NCBI GenBank assembly: GCA_016717105.1
Contig: JADKGF010000036.1
Span: 1-43,283, forward strand
DNA: 43,283 nt
Source: Saprospiraceae bacterium
Lineage (GTDB): Bacteria > Bacteroidota > Bacteroidia > Chitinophagales > Saprospiraceae
Direction: 5' to 3'
Shown one piece after another: positions 17,721 through 27,600 of the stretch. The notes below the pieces were generated by a model that ran no database searches, was not told where the DNA came from, and was given only the letters and a program-made list of their open reading frames with translations. The position numbers were made by a program, and so were the translations under genes. Within the stretch, counting starts at the first letter, position 1, and the number at the start of each line of letters is the position of its first letter.

Positions 17721-18824
17721 ATGAAGTACTATCTGATAGCCGGAGAAGCTTCGGGTGATCTACATGGATCCAATTTGATGAAACAGCTACAAGTGCTTGA
17801 TCCTGGAGCAGATTTCAGATTTTGGGGTGGAGATAAAATGCTTGCGGTAGGTGGTACGATTGTTGAGCATTACCGAAATACGGCCTTCATGGGATTTTTG
17901 GAGGTTATCAAAAACTTGAGCACCATTCTTAATTTCATTAAAAAATGTAAAAAAGATATTGCAGAATATGCACCTGACGTGTTGATTTTGATCGATTATC
18001 CAGGCTTCAATTTGCGGATTGCAAAATGGGCAAAACCAGCTGGATTTAAAGTAGTGTATTATATTGTACCACAGGTCTGGGCTTGGCACAAAAGCCGCAT
18101 TCATGATCTGGATAAATATACTGATCGATTATTGGTTATCCTACCTTTTGAAACGGCTTTTTTCAGAAAATATGGATACGAAACCACTTACACAGGGCAT
18201 CCTCTGCTCGACGAAATCTTGGTTTTCAAGTCTAATCCTGATTTTGAATCAAAGTACCACATAAAAAAAGAAATCATTGCACTCTTACCGGGAAGCAGAA
18301 TGCAAGAAATAAAACTCATTCTACCTATTATGCTTCGTGCTATTAAAAATAAGGATAATGCCATCGTGTTGGCTGGTGCGCCGTCAATTCCTGACGATAT
18401 CTATCTGCAAATCATAGAAAAAGAACAATTGACAGGCAAGGTAATCTTGGTGCGCAATGAAACCTATGAAATATTGTCTCGCGCTTCTTGTGCTTTAGTG
18501 GGCAGCGGTACAGCAACGCTCGAGACAGCATTGTTTAGAGTGCCACAGATCGTTTGTTACAAAGGCGGCAAGATTTCTTATATGATTGCAAAAAAATTGG
18601 TTGACTTGAAATACATTTCACTCGTAAATCTGATAGCAGGAAAGGAAGTAGTCAAGGAGCTTATTCAAAATGATCTCACACCTGAAAACATCAATCTTAC
18701 ACTCGATGACCTTAACAAAAATAGGCAAAAGGTCTTGAATGATTATGACCAATTGATTCTTGATTTGGGAAAAGAAGGAGCTTCACGACATGCTGCTGAG
18801 TCCATCCTTCAAACCGTCCAATAA
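17721..18824 (+). CDS. lpxB: Lipid-A-disaccharide synthase
   Basis: LpxB (GT19) joins UDP-diacylglucosamine and lipid X to form the lipid A disaccharide at the inner membrane. The 367 residues show GEASGDLHGSNLMK, AFMGFLEV, LIDYPGFNLRIAKWAK, YYIVPQVWAWHKSRI, TGHPLLDE, LLPGSRMQEI and the nucleotide-sugar segment GSGTATLETALF, in family order and at normal length. Its stop codon shares its last base with the pnuC start (TAATG), pointing to coupled translation. Confidence 0.95.
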   Translation: MKYYLIAGEASGDLHGSNLMKQLQVLDPGADFRFWGGDKMLAVGGTIVEHYRNTAFMGFLEVIKNLSTILNFIKKCKKDIAEYAPDVLILIDYPGFNLRIAKWAKPAGFKVVYYIVPQVWAWHKSRIHDLDKYTDRLLVILPFETAFFRKYGYETTYTGHPLLDEILVFKSNPDFESKYHIKKEIIALLPGSRMQEIKLILPIMLRAIKNKDNAIVLAGAPSIPDDIYLQIIEKEQLTGKVILVRNETYEILSRASCALVGSGTATLETALFRVPQIVCYKGGKISYMIAKKLVDLKYISLVNLIAGKEVVKELIQNDLTPENINLTLDDLNKNRQKVLNDYDQLILDLGKEGASRHAAESILQTVQ

Positions 18825-19432
18825 TGACTGAAATCTACCAGCAATTTCTGACGGACATTCAGTACACAAGATGGCAAGAATGGATCTCAACTTTGACACA
18901 AATAGCCAGCGTTTGGTATGCTAGGAAAAACAATATTTTGGTCTATCCGACGGGAATCATCGGTGTCATTCTGGCAGCATGGGTATATTTTTTTATAGCA
19001 TCGCCGCCTTTGTATGCAGATGGAATTCTCAATATCTACTATCTAGCTATGAGCGTTTATGGATGGATTAATTGGACTAAGGTAGATACAACAAATACAG
19101 TCTCCTACCCTGTCAGTTGGTGTACAAGATCAGAATTGGTCCAAGGATTGATCACATTTGGTATAGGATGGATCAGTATATACACCATGTTGGTGTACAT
19201 GACAGATAGCAATACACCAGTACTTGACTCGTTAGTGTCATCATCGGCCATCACGGCTATGTGGTGGATGGCCAAAAGAAAAATCGAAAACTGGATCGCT
19301 TGGATATTTAGCAATATTGTAGCGATTCCACTTAATTTTTACAAGGGATTTATGTTGTTCACGTTGATGTACATCTTGTTTTTGGTCATGGCTTATTTAG
19401 GATTGAAAGAGTGGAAAAAGAAACTTGGTTAG
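18824..19432 (+). CDS. pnuC: Nicotinamide riboside/mononucleotide transporter PnuC
   Basis: A facilitator for NAD precursors with about seven membrane segments in 202 residues. The family signature is visible in WYARKNNILVYPTGIIGVIL, ADGILNIYYLAMSVYGWINW, WWMAKRKIENWI and VAIPLNFYKGFMLFTLMYIL. It overlaps lpxB by one base and ends the surE-lpxB cluster. No thiamine or NAD riboswitch is seen upstream because the gene is inside an operon. Confidence 0.92.
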   Translation: MTEIYQQFLTDIQYTRWQEWISTLTQIASVWYARKNNILVYPTGIIGVILAAWVYFFIASPPLYADGILNIYYLAMSVYGWINWTKVDTTNTVSYPVSWCTRSELVQGLITFGIGWISIYTMLVYMTDSNTPVLDSLVSSSAITAMWWMAKRKIENWIAWIFSNIVAIPLNFYKGFMLFTLMYILFLVMAYLGLKEWKKKLG

Positions 19433-19542
19433 CCGTCCATTTAAATGTATCTTTTATCATCAAAATTATCAATTTCATCTTGATTTCGAATCATTGTATC
19501 CAAAACAACTAGATTAAAAGTCCATAAATCAACGTTTTCCTT

Positions 19543-19550
19543 TATATTTG
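19543..19550 (+). promoter_or_regulatory. -7 promoter element of lepB (TATATTTG)
   Basis: An exact TAnnTTTG match followed by C, 23 bp before the lepB start codon. It implies a leader of about 20 nt. Confidence 0.5.
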
Positions 19551-19573
19551 CATCTGTAAAAAAAAATCAACAA

Positions 19574-21196
19574 GTGAGTATATTAATTTTTCTAATCGTT
19601 TCGTATATTTTACTAAGTATCAGTTTGTACATGCTTTTTCCCAAAGCAGGCGTTGATGCAATAAAGGGGCTGATACCTGGAGTTAATTTTGTCGAATGGA
19701 GTAAAATCATTGGTCAAAAACCTGCTCATGCTTTGTGGCTTTTGGTTCCTATAGTTAATATATTCATTTTTGCCTACATGGCTGTGGATATGGTTAGGTC
19801 ATTTGGAAAGCTGGAATTTAAGCACACAGCGGCAGCGGTTATTTATGCACCTGCAGCATTTTTTAGAATAGCAACCAATCCAGCTGATAAATATCTTGGG
19901 CCAACCATCACAAAAGAAGCTGAATATGCCCAAAACTTGGTAGATGCCAAAGCTAGCGGCGATGCGTACAAACTCAAACAATTAGAAGAAAAAAACCCAT
20001 ACAAAAAAACGGCTGCTCGCGAATGGGTAGAATCCATCGTATTTGCAGTATTTGCAGCGTCATTTATCCGTATGTTTTTGATAGAAGCCTACGTCATCCC
20101 TACTCCATCTATGGAAGGATCGCTCAATGTGGGAGACTTTCTATTTGTATCAAAAGCACATTACGGAATCAGAATGCCCATGACTGTAGCTATGTTGCCC
20201 TTATTGCACAATCAAATTCCAATTGTCAATAAAGAATCATATCTTAAAAGCCCAAGTTTACCTTACAAAAGGCTTCCAGCATTGGAGAAAATCGAAGCAG
20301 GAAAACCTATAGTTTTCAACTGGCCTGTAGGCGATAGTGTTTATATCACTTCATCTAGATCTTATTTCGTCAGTCAAATAGACCGCCAACCAGAATATAT
20401 GGATCAGGATAGAGAACTCAGCGCCAAGGTAAAAAACAAGGATTTTGTCGTAAGACCAATCGATAAAAAAGATCATTATATCAAGCGATGCGTAGCTGGT
20501 CCTGGCGATAGTTTGCAGATAAAAGACAAACAAATCTACCTAAATGGTAAAGCCGTAGTCAATCCAAAGCACCTACAATATTTATATCATATAGTATTGC
20601 CATCAAATGTTTCGGTAAATTATAAAAAAATGGAAGATTGGGGCATTGATTTCGGTGATAATGCCTATGGATCTAAGGAATTATTCCAAAATGGTGAAGG
20701 TATTTTGTTTTTGGATGCAGATCAGGTAAGCAAAATAAAATCACTTGATCCTAATGTCCGTATTGAAGCTTATCCGCAAGCCAAAGAGCCATTGAAGCTT
20801 TTTCCGTTTGATACCATCGTAGGATCACAAAACTGGACTGTGGACAATTATGGGCCTATCTGGATACCCAAAGCTGGAGCAACTACAGCCTTGACCCTAA
20901 AAAATCTGCCTTTCTATCGTCGTGTCATAGAAGTGTACGAAAACAACAAGCTAGAAATCAAAGGTCAAGATATCTACATCAATGGTGCCAAGGCCACTTC
21001 ATACACATTCAAGCAAGATTATTACTGGGCAATGGGTGATAACCGACACAATTCTGAAGACTCACGTGCATGGGGCTATGTACCGCATGACCACATCGTA
21101 GGTAAGCCACTCTTTATTTGGTTTTCGACGAAGGAAGGCAGCATCAGCAATGGTATAAACTGGGATCGCTTGTTTATGTCGGCGAGTAAGGATTGA
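19574..21196 (+). CDS. lepB: Signal peptidase I, long Bacteroidota type
   Basis: The enzyme removes signal peptides at the inner membrane. The start is GTG at 19574. The 540 residues begin with hydrophobic segments about 1-22 and 52-72 (an extension of the kind annotated DUF5684), then a membrane segment about 153-170. The catalytic Ser179 lies in PTPSMEGSLNVGDFL, the general-base Lys304 in HYIKRCVAGPGDS, and MGDNRHNSEDSRAWG is near the C-terminus. The wide spacing between Ser and Lys and a second insertion around residues 340-440 explain the length, which is usual in this phylum. No break is seen. Confidence 0.95.
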   Translation: MSILIFLIVSYILLSISLYMLFPKAGVDAIKGLIPGVNFVEWSKIIGQKPAHALWLLVPIVNIFIFAYMAVDMVRSFGKLEFKHTAAAVIYAPAAFFRIATNPADKYLGPTITKEAEYAQNLVDAKASGDAYKLKQLEEKNPYKKTAAREWVESIVFAVFAASFIRMFLIEAYVIPTPSMEGSLNVGDFLFVSKAHYGIRMPMTVAMLPLLHNQIPIVNKESYLKSPSLPYKRLPALEKIEAGKPIVFNWPVGDSVYITSSRSYFVSQIDRQPEYMDQDRELSAKVKNKDFVVRPIDKKDHYIKRCVAGPGDSLQIKDKQIYLNGKAVVNPKHLQYLYHIVLPSNVSVNYKKMEDWGIDFGDNAYGSKELFQNGEGILFLDADQVSKIKSLDPNVRIEAYPQAKEPLKLFPFDTIVGSQNWTVDNYGPIWIPKAGATTALTLKNLPFYRRVIEVYENNKLEIKGQDIYINGAKATSYTFKQDYYWAMGDNRHNSEDSRAWGYVPHDHIVGKPLFIWFSTKEGSISNGINWDRLFMSASKD

Positions 21197-21668
21197 TGGG
21201 TGAGAATTTGGTAGTTAGGTTTAAGGGTTATAAGTCCAAAATATCACCAAAACCTAAATTTTTGATACAAATCCCCCTTGTAAACACCTTTTCCCCCTAA
21301 AATATCCAAAACTTCCCCCTTTTTTCCCATAATTCCCTCGTTTTTACCAAAAATTTCCACCCTCGCCAAAAAAAAACCTTTTTTTTTTTTTAACCGTGGG
21401 AAATTTTTTTTTTCCCCCCCTTTTTACAACCTCCCCTCCCCCCGAACAATTTTATAATCCTTTTTTTTTTTTGCACACTTTAAAAAAACTTATTTATAAA
21501 TTTAAAATTTTGCTCGCGTGTTAATTCCAACAATTCAATAGTACAAAATTTTTATTTGTTAAATATTAGTAAAAGTGTGACTGAAATATCAAAATTAGTG
21601 TCTATATATTTAAAATAAATAATATTTTTGTGGCTTCGCTCGTTTACGTATTATCAATTATAAATATC
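21197..21668. other. Gene-free stretch containing a homopolymer-rich, G-poor patch
   Basis: From about 21240 to 21480 the plus strand has very little G and consists of runs of A, C and T: nine A near 21368, twelve or more T near 21378 and again near 21461, and C runs of four to eight, unlike anything else in the window. Sequence before 21230 and after 21490 is ordinary AT-rich DNA. No gene or hairpin can be read in it. It looks like corrupted consensus rather than biology. Confidence 0.6.
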
Positions 21669-21815
21669 ATGAACACAAAGATTTCAAAAAAAATAGTAAT
21701 TTTCGCATCGCTTATTATCATGGCGGTATCATTTACATCATGCAATAGAGGATATGGTTGCCCATATGAGCTTAAGTCTGCTGTAAAAATCATTACGCCA
21801 ATCCAAGTAAGATAA
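21669..21815 (+). CDS. Very small predicted lipoprotein
   Basis: The start is the ATG at 21669, 48 residues long. It has a lipoprotein signal (MNTKISKKIVIFASLIIMAV) with lipobox SFTSC, then CNRGYGCPYELKSA and a short tail. The mature part is under 30 residues, with two Cys in the first seven. It ends 2 bp before the YtxJ start, so the two are probably co-transcribed. The family is not recognised. An upstream in-frame Met at 21630 is less likely because it would place residues before the signal. Confidence 0.6.
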   Translation: MNTKISKKIVIFASLIIMAVSFTSCNRGYGCPYELKSAVKIITPIQVR

Positions 21816-21817
21816 TC

Positions 21818-22186
21818 TTGTCCATTCATTGGAAATATCTCAAAACTTCGGACGATCTTGATGGGGCTTTGGCCAAATCAGCTAGTACGGATATTGTGAT
21901 ATTTAAGCATAGTACCACTTGTTCCATCAGCTTGATGGCTAAGATGCGGTTTGAAGAAAAATGGGATTTTGCTGAAGATAAGCTTATACCTTACTATGTG
22001 GATGTAAAGGAACATCGCAATATTTCAATGCTAATCGCTGAAAAGATGTCTGTAAACCATGAATCTCCACAACTACTTCTCATCAGAAATAAAGAATGTA
22101 TCTATGATGCTTCTCATTTCGACATTACTGTGGACGAATTGAAAGAATCAATACTTTGGCATGATGCTTCCACCGCAGATCATTGA
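21818..22186 (+). CDS. ytxJ: Bacillithiol-system redox protein YtxJ
   Basis: A thioredoxin-like protein of about 122 residues. The active-site segment is FKHSTTCSISLMAKMRFEEK with one Cys, as in the YtxJ family, followed by PYYVDVKEHRNIS and HESPQLLLIRNKE. Known from the family: YtxJ-type proteins act as monothiol bacilliredoxins with bacillithiol, used by Bacteroidota as well as Firmicutes. The start is taken as TTG at 21818 and is uncertain. The 3' end overlaps mnmD by 26 bp. Confidence 0.85.
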   Translation: MSIHWKYLKTSDDLDGALAKSASTDIVIFKHSTTCSISLMAKMRFEEKWDFAEDKLIPYYVDVKEHRNISMLIAEKMSVNHESPQLLLIRNKECIYDASHFDITVDELKESILWHDASTADH

Positions 22187-22832
22187 GTCTGAAGATGGCT
22201 CACATACATTAATTTCGCCAGTTTTTAACGCTTCTTATCATTCTACGAAAGGAGCTATTACAGAAAGTAAAGTAGTTTTTATTAATGCTGGGCTTGAATA
22301 TTTCAAATCTACTAAAGATAAGATAGCTATTTTCGAAATGGGCTTTGGCACAGGACTAAATGCATTTCTTTCTTGCCTTTGGGCTGTTGAAAATCAAAAA
22401 GAACTCATCTACCACACTATTGAAGCATATCCCATTAATGTTGAGCTCGCACAGAAACTAAATTATGGTTTGCTGGGAGGAAATGATTCGTTATTCCAAT
22501 GCCTTCATACATGCCCATGGGAAACAGAACAAAAAATTGTGCCGAATTTCAGCTTTAACAAACATCAGGGTTTTATAGAAAATCTCGAAACATTTTGCAC
22601 TTATGATGTGATATATTTCGACGCCTTCGCACCTGATGACCAACCAACACTTTGGGCAGAATCTATGCTAAAAAAAATGTATAATCTACTGAATCATAAA
22701 GGTATCCTAGTAAGTTATTGCGCTAAGGGCAGCTTCAAGCGAACTTTGAAAGATGTTGGCTTTAGAATTGAAAATTTGCCTGGTCCTCCTGGCAAAAGAG
22801 AGATAACCAGAGCCATAAAAGGTGATAAATGA
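22161..22832 (+). CDS. mnmD: tRNA 5-methylaminomethyl-2-thiouridine methyltransferase
   Basis: MnmD (the stand-alone MnmC2 type) uses SAM for the last methylation of wobble uridine 34. The 223 residues show YHSTKGAITESKVVFINAGL, the SAM-binding FEMGFGTGLNAFLS, YHTIEAYP, and the catalytic-site region DVIYFDAFAPDDQPTLW, then LVSYCAKGSFKRTLKDVGF and LPGPPGKREITRA. No FAD-dependent MnmC1 domain is attached. It overlaps ytxJ, suggesting one transcript. Confidence 0.9.
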   Translation: MMLPPQIIESEDGSHTLISPVFNASYHSTKGAITESKVVFINAGLEYFKSTKDKIAIFEMGFGTGLNAFLSCLWAVENQKELIYHTIEAYPINVELAQKLNYGLLGGNDSLFQCLHTCPWETEQKIVPNFSFNKHQGFIENLETFCTYDVIYFDAFAPDDQPTLWAESMLKKMYNLLNHKGILVSYCAKGSFKRTLKDVGFRIENLPGPPGKREITRAIKGDK

Positions 22833-22920
22833 ATATTTTAACAAAACAATAAGAGTATATTACTGAAACATTTATGAAATTTGCATCGTTAATATCATAA
22901 ATCATTTCAATAATAAATCC

Positions 22921-23409
22921 ATGAAGATATTTAATTTAATCATTCTTGTTGTTTTGCTAGTTTTCAATAATGATGCTATTTCTGCGCAAAACACAAAGCC
23001 ATCTAAAAAAGCCAATAACAAAACTGTTCAAGCCGCCAAACCTAAAGCAACAGCGCAAACACCGGTTACAGATTTTAAACAAGGTGTGCACATGACTTTC
23101 GAAAATGAACATCTCGATATTGGCAAAGTCAAAAAAGGAGAAGTAAAAAAGTTTGATTTTACATTTACCAACACAGGTAGTGAAATTATAGAAATCGATA
23201 TTGCATCAGGATGTGACTGTACTACTTTGGACTATCCAAAAAGTAAGATTTTACCAGGTAAAAAAGGTGTTATTCATGTGACATTTGACAGTGGCAAAAA
23301 AGAAGTCTCTGAAACAGTAGATGTGGACTTATATCTCAAAAACCTAAACCCTAAAACTGGACAAAGGATCCTTAAAATCATCGATTACAAATACGAACTG
23401 ACACACTAA
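22921..23409 (+). CDS. Exported DUF1573 protein
   Basis: A 162-residue protein with a signal peptide (MKIFNLIILVVLLVFNNDAI, cleavage near SAQ), a Lys/Ala/Thr-rich linker (about residues 25-50) and one DUF1573 Ig-like domain: FENEHLDIGKVKKGEVKKFD, FTNTGSEIIEIDIASGCDCT, LPGKKGVIHVTFDSG. The domain is very common in Bacteroidota periplasmic proteins; its function is not known. A long hairpin terminator follows directly. Confidence 0.9.
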   Translation: MKIFNLIILVVLLVFNNDAISAQNTKPSKKANNKTVQAAKPKATAQTPVTDFKQGVHMTFENEHLDIGKVKKGEVKKFDFTFTNTGSEIIEIDIASGCDCTTLDYPKSKILPGKKGVIHVTFDSGKKEVSETVDVDLYLKNLNPKTGQRILKIIDYKYELTH

Positions 23410-23422
23410 TATTGTCAACTAG

Positions 23423-23480
23423 TTGCTGAAGTTGTTTTACATCACATTTTGATAAAACACTTCAGCAATTATTTTTTCTT
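23423..23480 (+). terminator. Terminator after the DUF1573 gene
   Basis: TTGCTGAAG plus TGTTTTA pairs with TAAAACA plus CTTCAGCAA (ends at 23468) with a single bulged T, a 16-bp stem. It is followed by a T-rich tract that overlaps the 3' end of corA. The hairpin lies between convergent genes and may serve both. Confidence 0.75.
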
Positions 23481-24413
23481 TGAGAAATAATAAACTACAC
23501 CGAAGCCCAAAATGATGGATAAGATGATGATAATTGGGAAAGACATGGTGTAGCTTTTAAATGGCAAATAATCCAAATTCATCCCATAAAAACTAGCGAC
23601 CATAGACGGTACTAAGAGGATTATCGTTACCACTGTCAATCGATGGATGATTACATTCAGATTGTTTGAAATAATTGATGCATATGCTTCCATCGTCCCA
23701 CTCAAGATGTTGGTATATACATTTGACATCTCCAAAGCCTGAGAATTGTCAATGATAATATCTTCAAAAAGGTCTGCATAGCGTTCTTCATTCGCTATAC
23801 GCAGCAAATCTGTTCTTTTGATTTTCATCTTGAGCAGCTCATTGGTACTCAATGAACTTACAAAATATACCAAGGATTTTTCGATTCGCAGCAATTGTTG
23901 TAGCTCAGAACTTCTGCTTGAATGGTAAAGTTCCTGTTCTATAAGGTTTCTCTTAAGATTCAATTTTTTAAGACATTCTAGAAAGCGATACACATTCTGC
24001 TCGAATATTTGGAGTACAAACATATTTCGGTCAGATGGATCGAAGTTTTTGACTTTATTTTCATAAAACTTGTCTAATACTGGATTTTCGTCCGAACAAA
24101 TAGTCACAATATGCCCATTGGTAAGGATGATGCCGATAGGTACAGTAATATAAATGGCTTCCGAATCCTTGCCTTCATCGTTCAAAATGGGGCTATTTAC
24201 AAGGATAAAAGTAGAGTCATCTTCTTTTTCAAATCTGGATCTCTCGTCAACGTCGAGTGAATCCGTAAGGAAATCTAAGGGTATTTCGAGCTTTTTTGCT
24301 AATGAATCTAGTTCTCCATGCTCAAAAGGAGGAAAAACATTGACCCAGGTAGCCTGCTCCAAATCGCCGAATTCCTTTAATTCGCCATTTTGCTTTGCTA
24401 AATAATTTATCAT
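23469..24413 (-). CDS. corA: Magnesium/cobalt transporter CorA family
   Basis: A 314-residue protein with a long cytoplasmic N-domain and two C-terminal membrane segments (about 255-275 and 288-308). The selectivity motif is present as SFYGMNLDYLP right after the first membrane segment. The N-domain has DFLTDSLDVDERSRFEKEDD and ADLFEDIIIDNSQALEMSNV. A GGAGG ribosome site lies about 10 bases before the start. It converges on the DUF1573 gene. Confidence 0.93.
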   Translation of the reverse strand: MINYLAKQNGELKEFGDLEQATWVNVFPPFEHGELDSLAKKLEIPLDFLTDSLDVDERSRFEKEDDSTFILVNSPILNDEGKDSEAIYITVPIGIILTNGHIVTICSDENPVLDKFYENKVKNFDPSDRNMFVLQIFEQNVYRFLECLKKLNLKRNLIEQELYHSSRSSELQQLLRIEKSLVYFVSSLSTNELLKMKIKRTDLLRIANEERYADLFEDIIIDNSQALEMSNVYTNILSGTMEAYASIISNNLNVIIHRLTVVTIILLVPSMVASFYGMNLDYLPFKSYTMSFPIIIILSIILGFGVVYYFSKKK

Positions 24414-24483
24414 CTTCCTGGTCCTCCATTTTCTGGCGTGATTTAATCGGCATCGAAACTGTATCGTTGTTTCTTAAGGATGG

Positions 24484-24491
24484 CAAATATA
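24484..24491 (-). promoter_or_regulatory. -7 promoter element of corA (TATATTTG)
   Basis: An exact TAnnTTTG match followed by C on the minus strand, about 70 bp upstream of the corA start codon. No magnesium riboswitch-like structure is evident in the leader. Confidence 0.5.
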
Positions 24492-24666
24492 CGAAAATAA
24501 CCACCATTTAAACAATTATTTCACATTAAAATACATCCATATTAAACAAATCATGACAAATAACCATTATATTATTAAGTATTATACTATTTTAAATTCA
24601 TTTTTTATAAAAATTGTTCACTTTTTAATTTTTAAATCGTCTAATCATTAATTATTTTATTTTCAC

Positions 24667-27600
24667 ATGAAGAATTTTAAAAAAGTCTTAAAATATTTTG
24701 GGTTTGCATTGATAGGTTTGGTGATAGGTGGCTTGCTCCTACCCTATGTATTTAAAGATAAACTTATGGCTTATCTAAAAGAAAATATAAATAAAAATGT
24801 AGAAGCTCACGTTACATTTCACGATGCCAATCTATCACTTTTTTCATCCTTTCCAGATGTTAGAGTCAGTATCGACAGCCTAAATGTGACGGGTATAGAT
24901 GACTTTGATGGTATAGTCTTATATAAAGCTGTAAAAACTAATATCGACATCAGCTTGCCATCTCTGTTGGGCAGTGGGAAAACACCAAAAATTAACAGTA
25001 TCTTACTTAAGCAACCAGAAATTAACATTATCGTCCTAGACAGCTTGAGAGCCAACTATTTGATAACAGCTCTGGATACCACACAACAACAGTCGTCAAA
25101 TTATCAACTCCAACTGGATGAATATGCTATCGAAGATGGAAAAATAAGCTACAACGACCACACGATGAATCTGTTTGTATCGATGGACAATGTAAATCAT
25201 TCTGGAAAAGGAGATTTCACACAAGATGTCTTCGATCTCACAACAAAAACAAAAGCCGACAAACTCACACTGGAATTTGATGGTATTAAATATTTGAAAA
25301 ATGCCTCGACAGATCTTACTGCAGGATTTAATATAAACTTTCCTGAAAGTAAGTACACGTTATTGGACAATAAATTGAGAATAAATGAATTGGATGTCAA
25401 TGGGCAAGGATTCGTACAACTGAAAGGTGATGATATGATTACCGACTTTACATTCAGTACAGCTTCAGAAACATTCCAATCCTTGCTCTCTATGATACCG
25501 AATGCATATACTGCTGATTTTAAAGATGTAAAAACACAGGGCAAGGCCAGTTTCAAGGGTATCATAAAAGGTGTTTATAATGAAAAAATGAATAAGATGC
25601 CTGCTTTTGATGTAGATATCAAGGTGGACAACGGATATGTCAAATATCCAGGAATGCCAATGGCTGTAAGTGATATTTTTGCAGATATGAAAATAAAGGC
25701 TTCTAGATCTGATTATAAAGATATGCAAATCAATATCCCAGCATTTAAGATGAAACTCGACAAAGATGCTATCAGCGGAAAGCTTCTTGCAAATAATCTA
25801 ACTGGTGATCAGAATGTAGAAGGCTTTCTGAAAGGAACATTAAATTTACAAAATCTATCGACTATATTTCCTATGGAAGAAGGCATGAAAGTAAGTGGAA
25901 CGATGGCTTGTGACATCGACTTTAAAGCCAAGATGAGTGATGTAAATGCTGAAAATTATGAAGCTATCGCCTTTAAAGGAAATGCAGAAGCAAAAAACAT
26001 AAAATATCAAAGTAAAGGAATGCCTGTGATAAGCCTTCCTTATGCAAAAGCGGCGGCTTCACCACAAAAAATCGAGTTCTCTGGTGACAATATGCAATTG
26101 GGAAAAAGCGATCTGACACTTGCTGCTTCAATTCAAAATCCCTTGGCTGCATTCTCCACAGAAAAAAATGTCGCTATAGATATCAACAGTAAGTCTAAGC
26201 TATTTGACATGAATGAATGGATGACAGAAACACCAGCAGAAACCACAGCCAATAGTCAATCAACTTATATGGCTGACGAAAAACTATTACAAAATTCGAA
26301 GATGAATGTCAATGCTGAATTTGATAAAATCCTAATGAATGAGTACGTGCTAGACAAATTGAAAGTTGCTGGGAGTCTAGCTGCCAATTCGATCAAGATA
26401 GATCAATTCACCACGATGATCGGAGAAAATGACTTGGCAGTAAGCGGTATAGTAGCTAATGCATATAATTATTTTTTTGGTAATGGTGTATTAAAAGGTG
26501 ATATACGGATGACTTCAAATAATTTTGATGCGAATAAGTTTATGAGTGCAGAAACCAGTAAAACCGCAGAACCACTAACTGTGATTCCAGTTCCAGCCAA
26601 TGTAGACATCCAAATCAACACAAATATTAAAAATCTTACTTACACCAATTTAAATTTAAAGGATTTCTCTGGAATCTTACAAGTCGCCAATCAGGAAGTT
26701 GCATTAAAAGATGTAAAAACCAATACCTTAGGTGGTACAATCAGTTTGGATGGCTTATATGGTACTAAAAATCTCGCTGCTCCTGACTTCTCGGTAAAAC
26801 TCGACCTGAGCAAAATCAAGTACGTCGAAGCGATCAAAAAAATCGAGATGTTGCAAAAAGCAGCACCAATTGCAGCTTATATCGATGGATTTTTTAATAC
26901 CACATTAGTCATGAAAGGCAAATTGGGCGCCGAAATGACACCAGACCTATCTACACTAGATGCATCCGGATTTTTAGAAACCTTGCAAGGCACACTCAAA
27001 GGGTTTAATCCTCTAGGACAATTGGCTGATAAGCTCGGGATTAAAGAAATAAATGAAGTGAATTTTCTCAACACCAAAAACTGGTTTGAAATCGCTCAAG
27101 GATTTGTCGAGCTTAAAGAATACAAAAAAGTAGTCAAAGATATAGATATGACCATAAGCGGCAAACATGGTTTTGGGAAAGATATGGATTACAATATTGA
27201 TCTCATTATTCCTAGAGAATTGCTCAAGAAAAATAAAATAACCGGTACAGCTGAGCTTGGTCTTTCTATGATCGAAAAAGAAGCTTCAAAACTAGGCATC
27301 AACATCGATCAAGGGCCAAATATTTTCCTCAATGTCAAAATGACTGGAAATATCAAAAATCCTAAGTTCAAGATAACACCAAAAACTGGAAGTGGTACAT
27401 CTGCTGGAAGCGTGATAGAATCAAAGGTTAATGAAACTGTAGCAACAGTCAAGGATTCAATATCTAAAGAAATTAAAAAGCAAGAAGCCAAGCTTAAAGA
27501 TACTATTACAAAAAAGGTAAATCAAGAAGTGGAAAATGCAAAATCTAAAGCTGAAGAAGCAGCCAGAAAAGCACTTGACAGTATAAAATCAAGAGCAAAA

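Noticed and set aside
24322..24507. Short minus-strand frame overlapping the corA start
   Set aside because: It overlaps corA out of frame and its second half is corA coding sequence read in the wrong frame.
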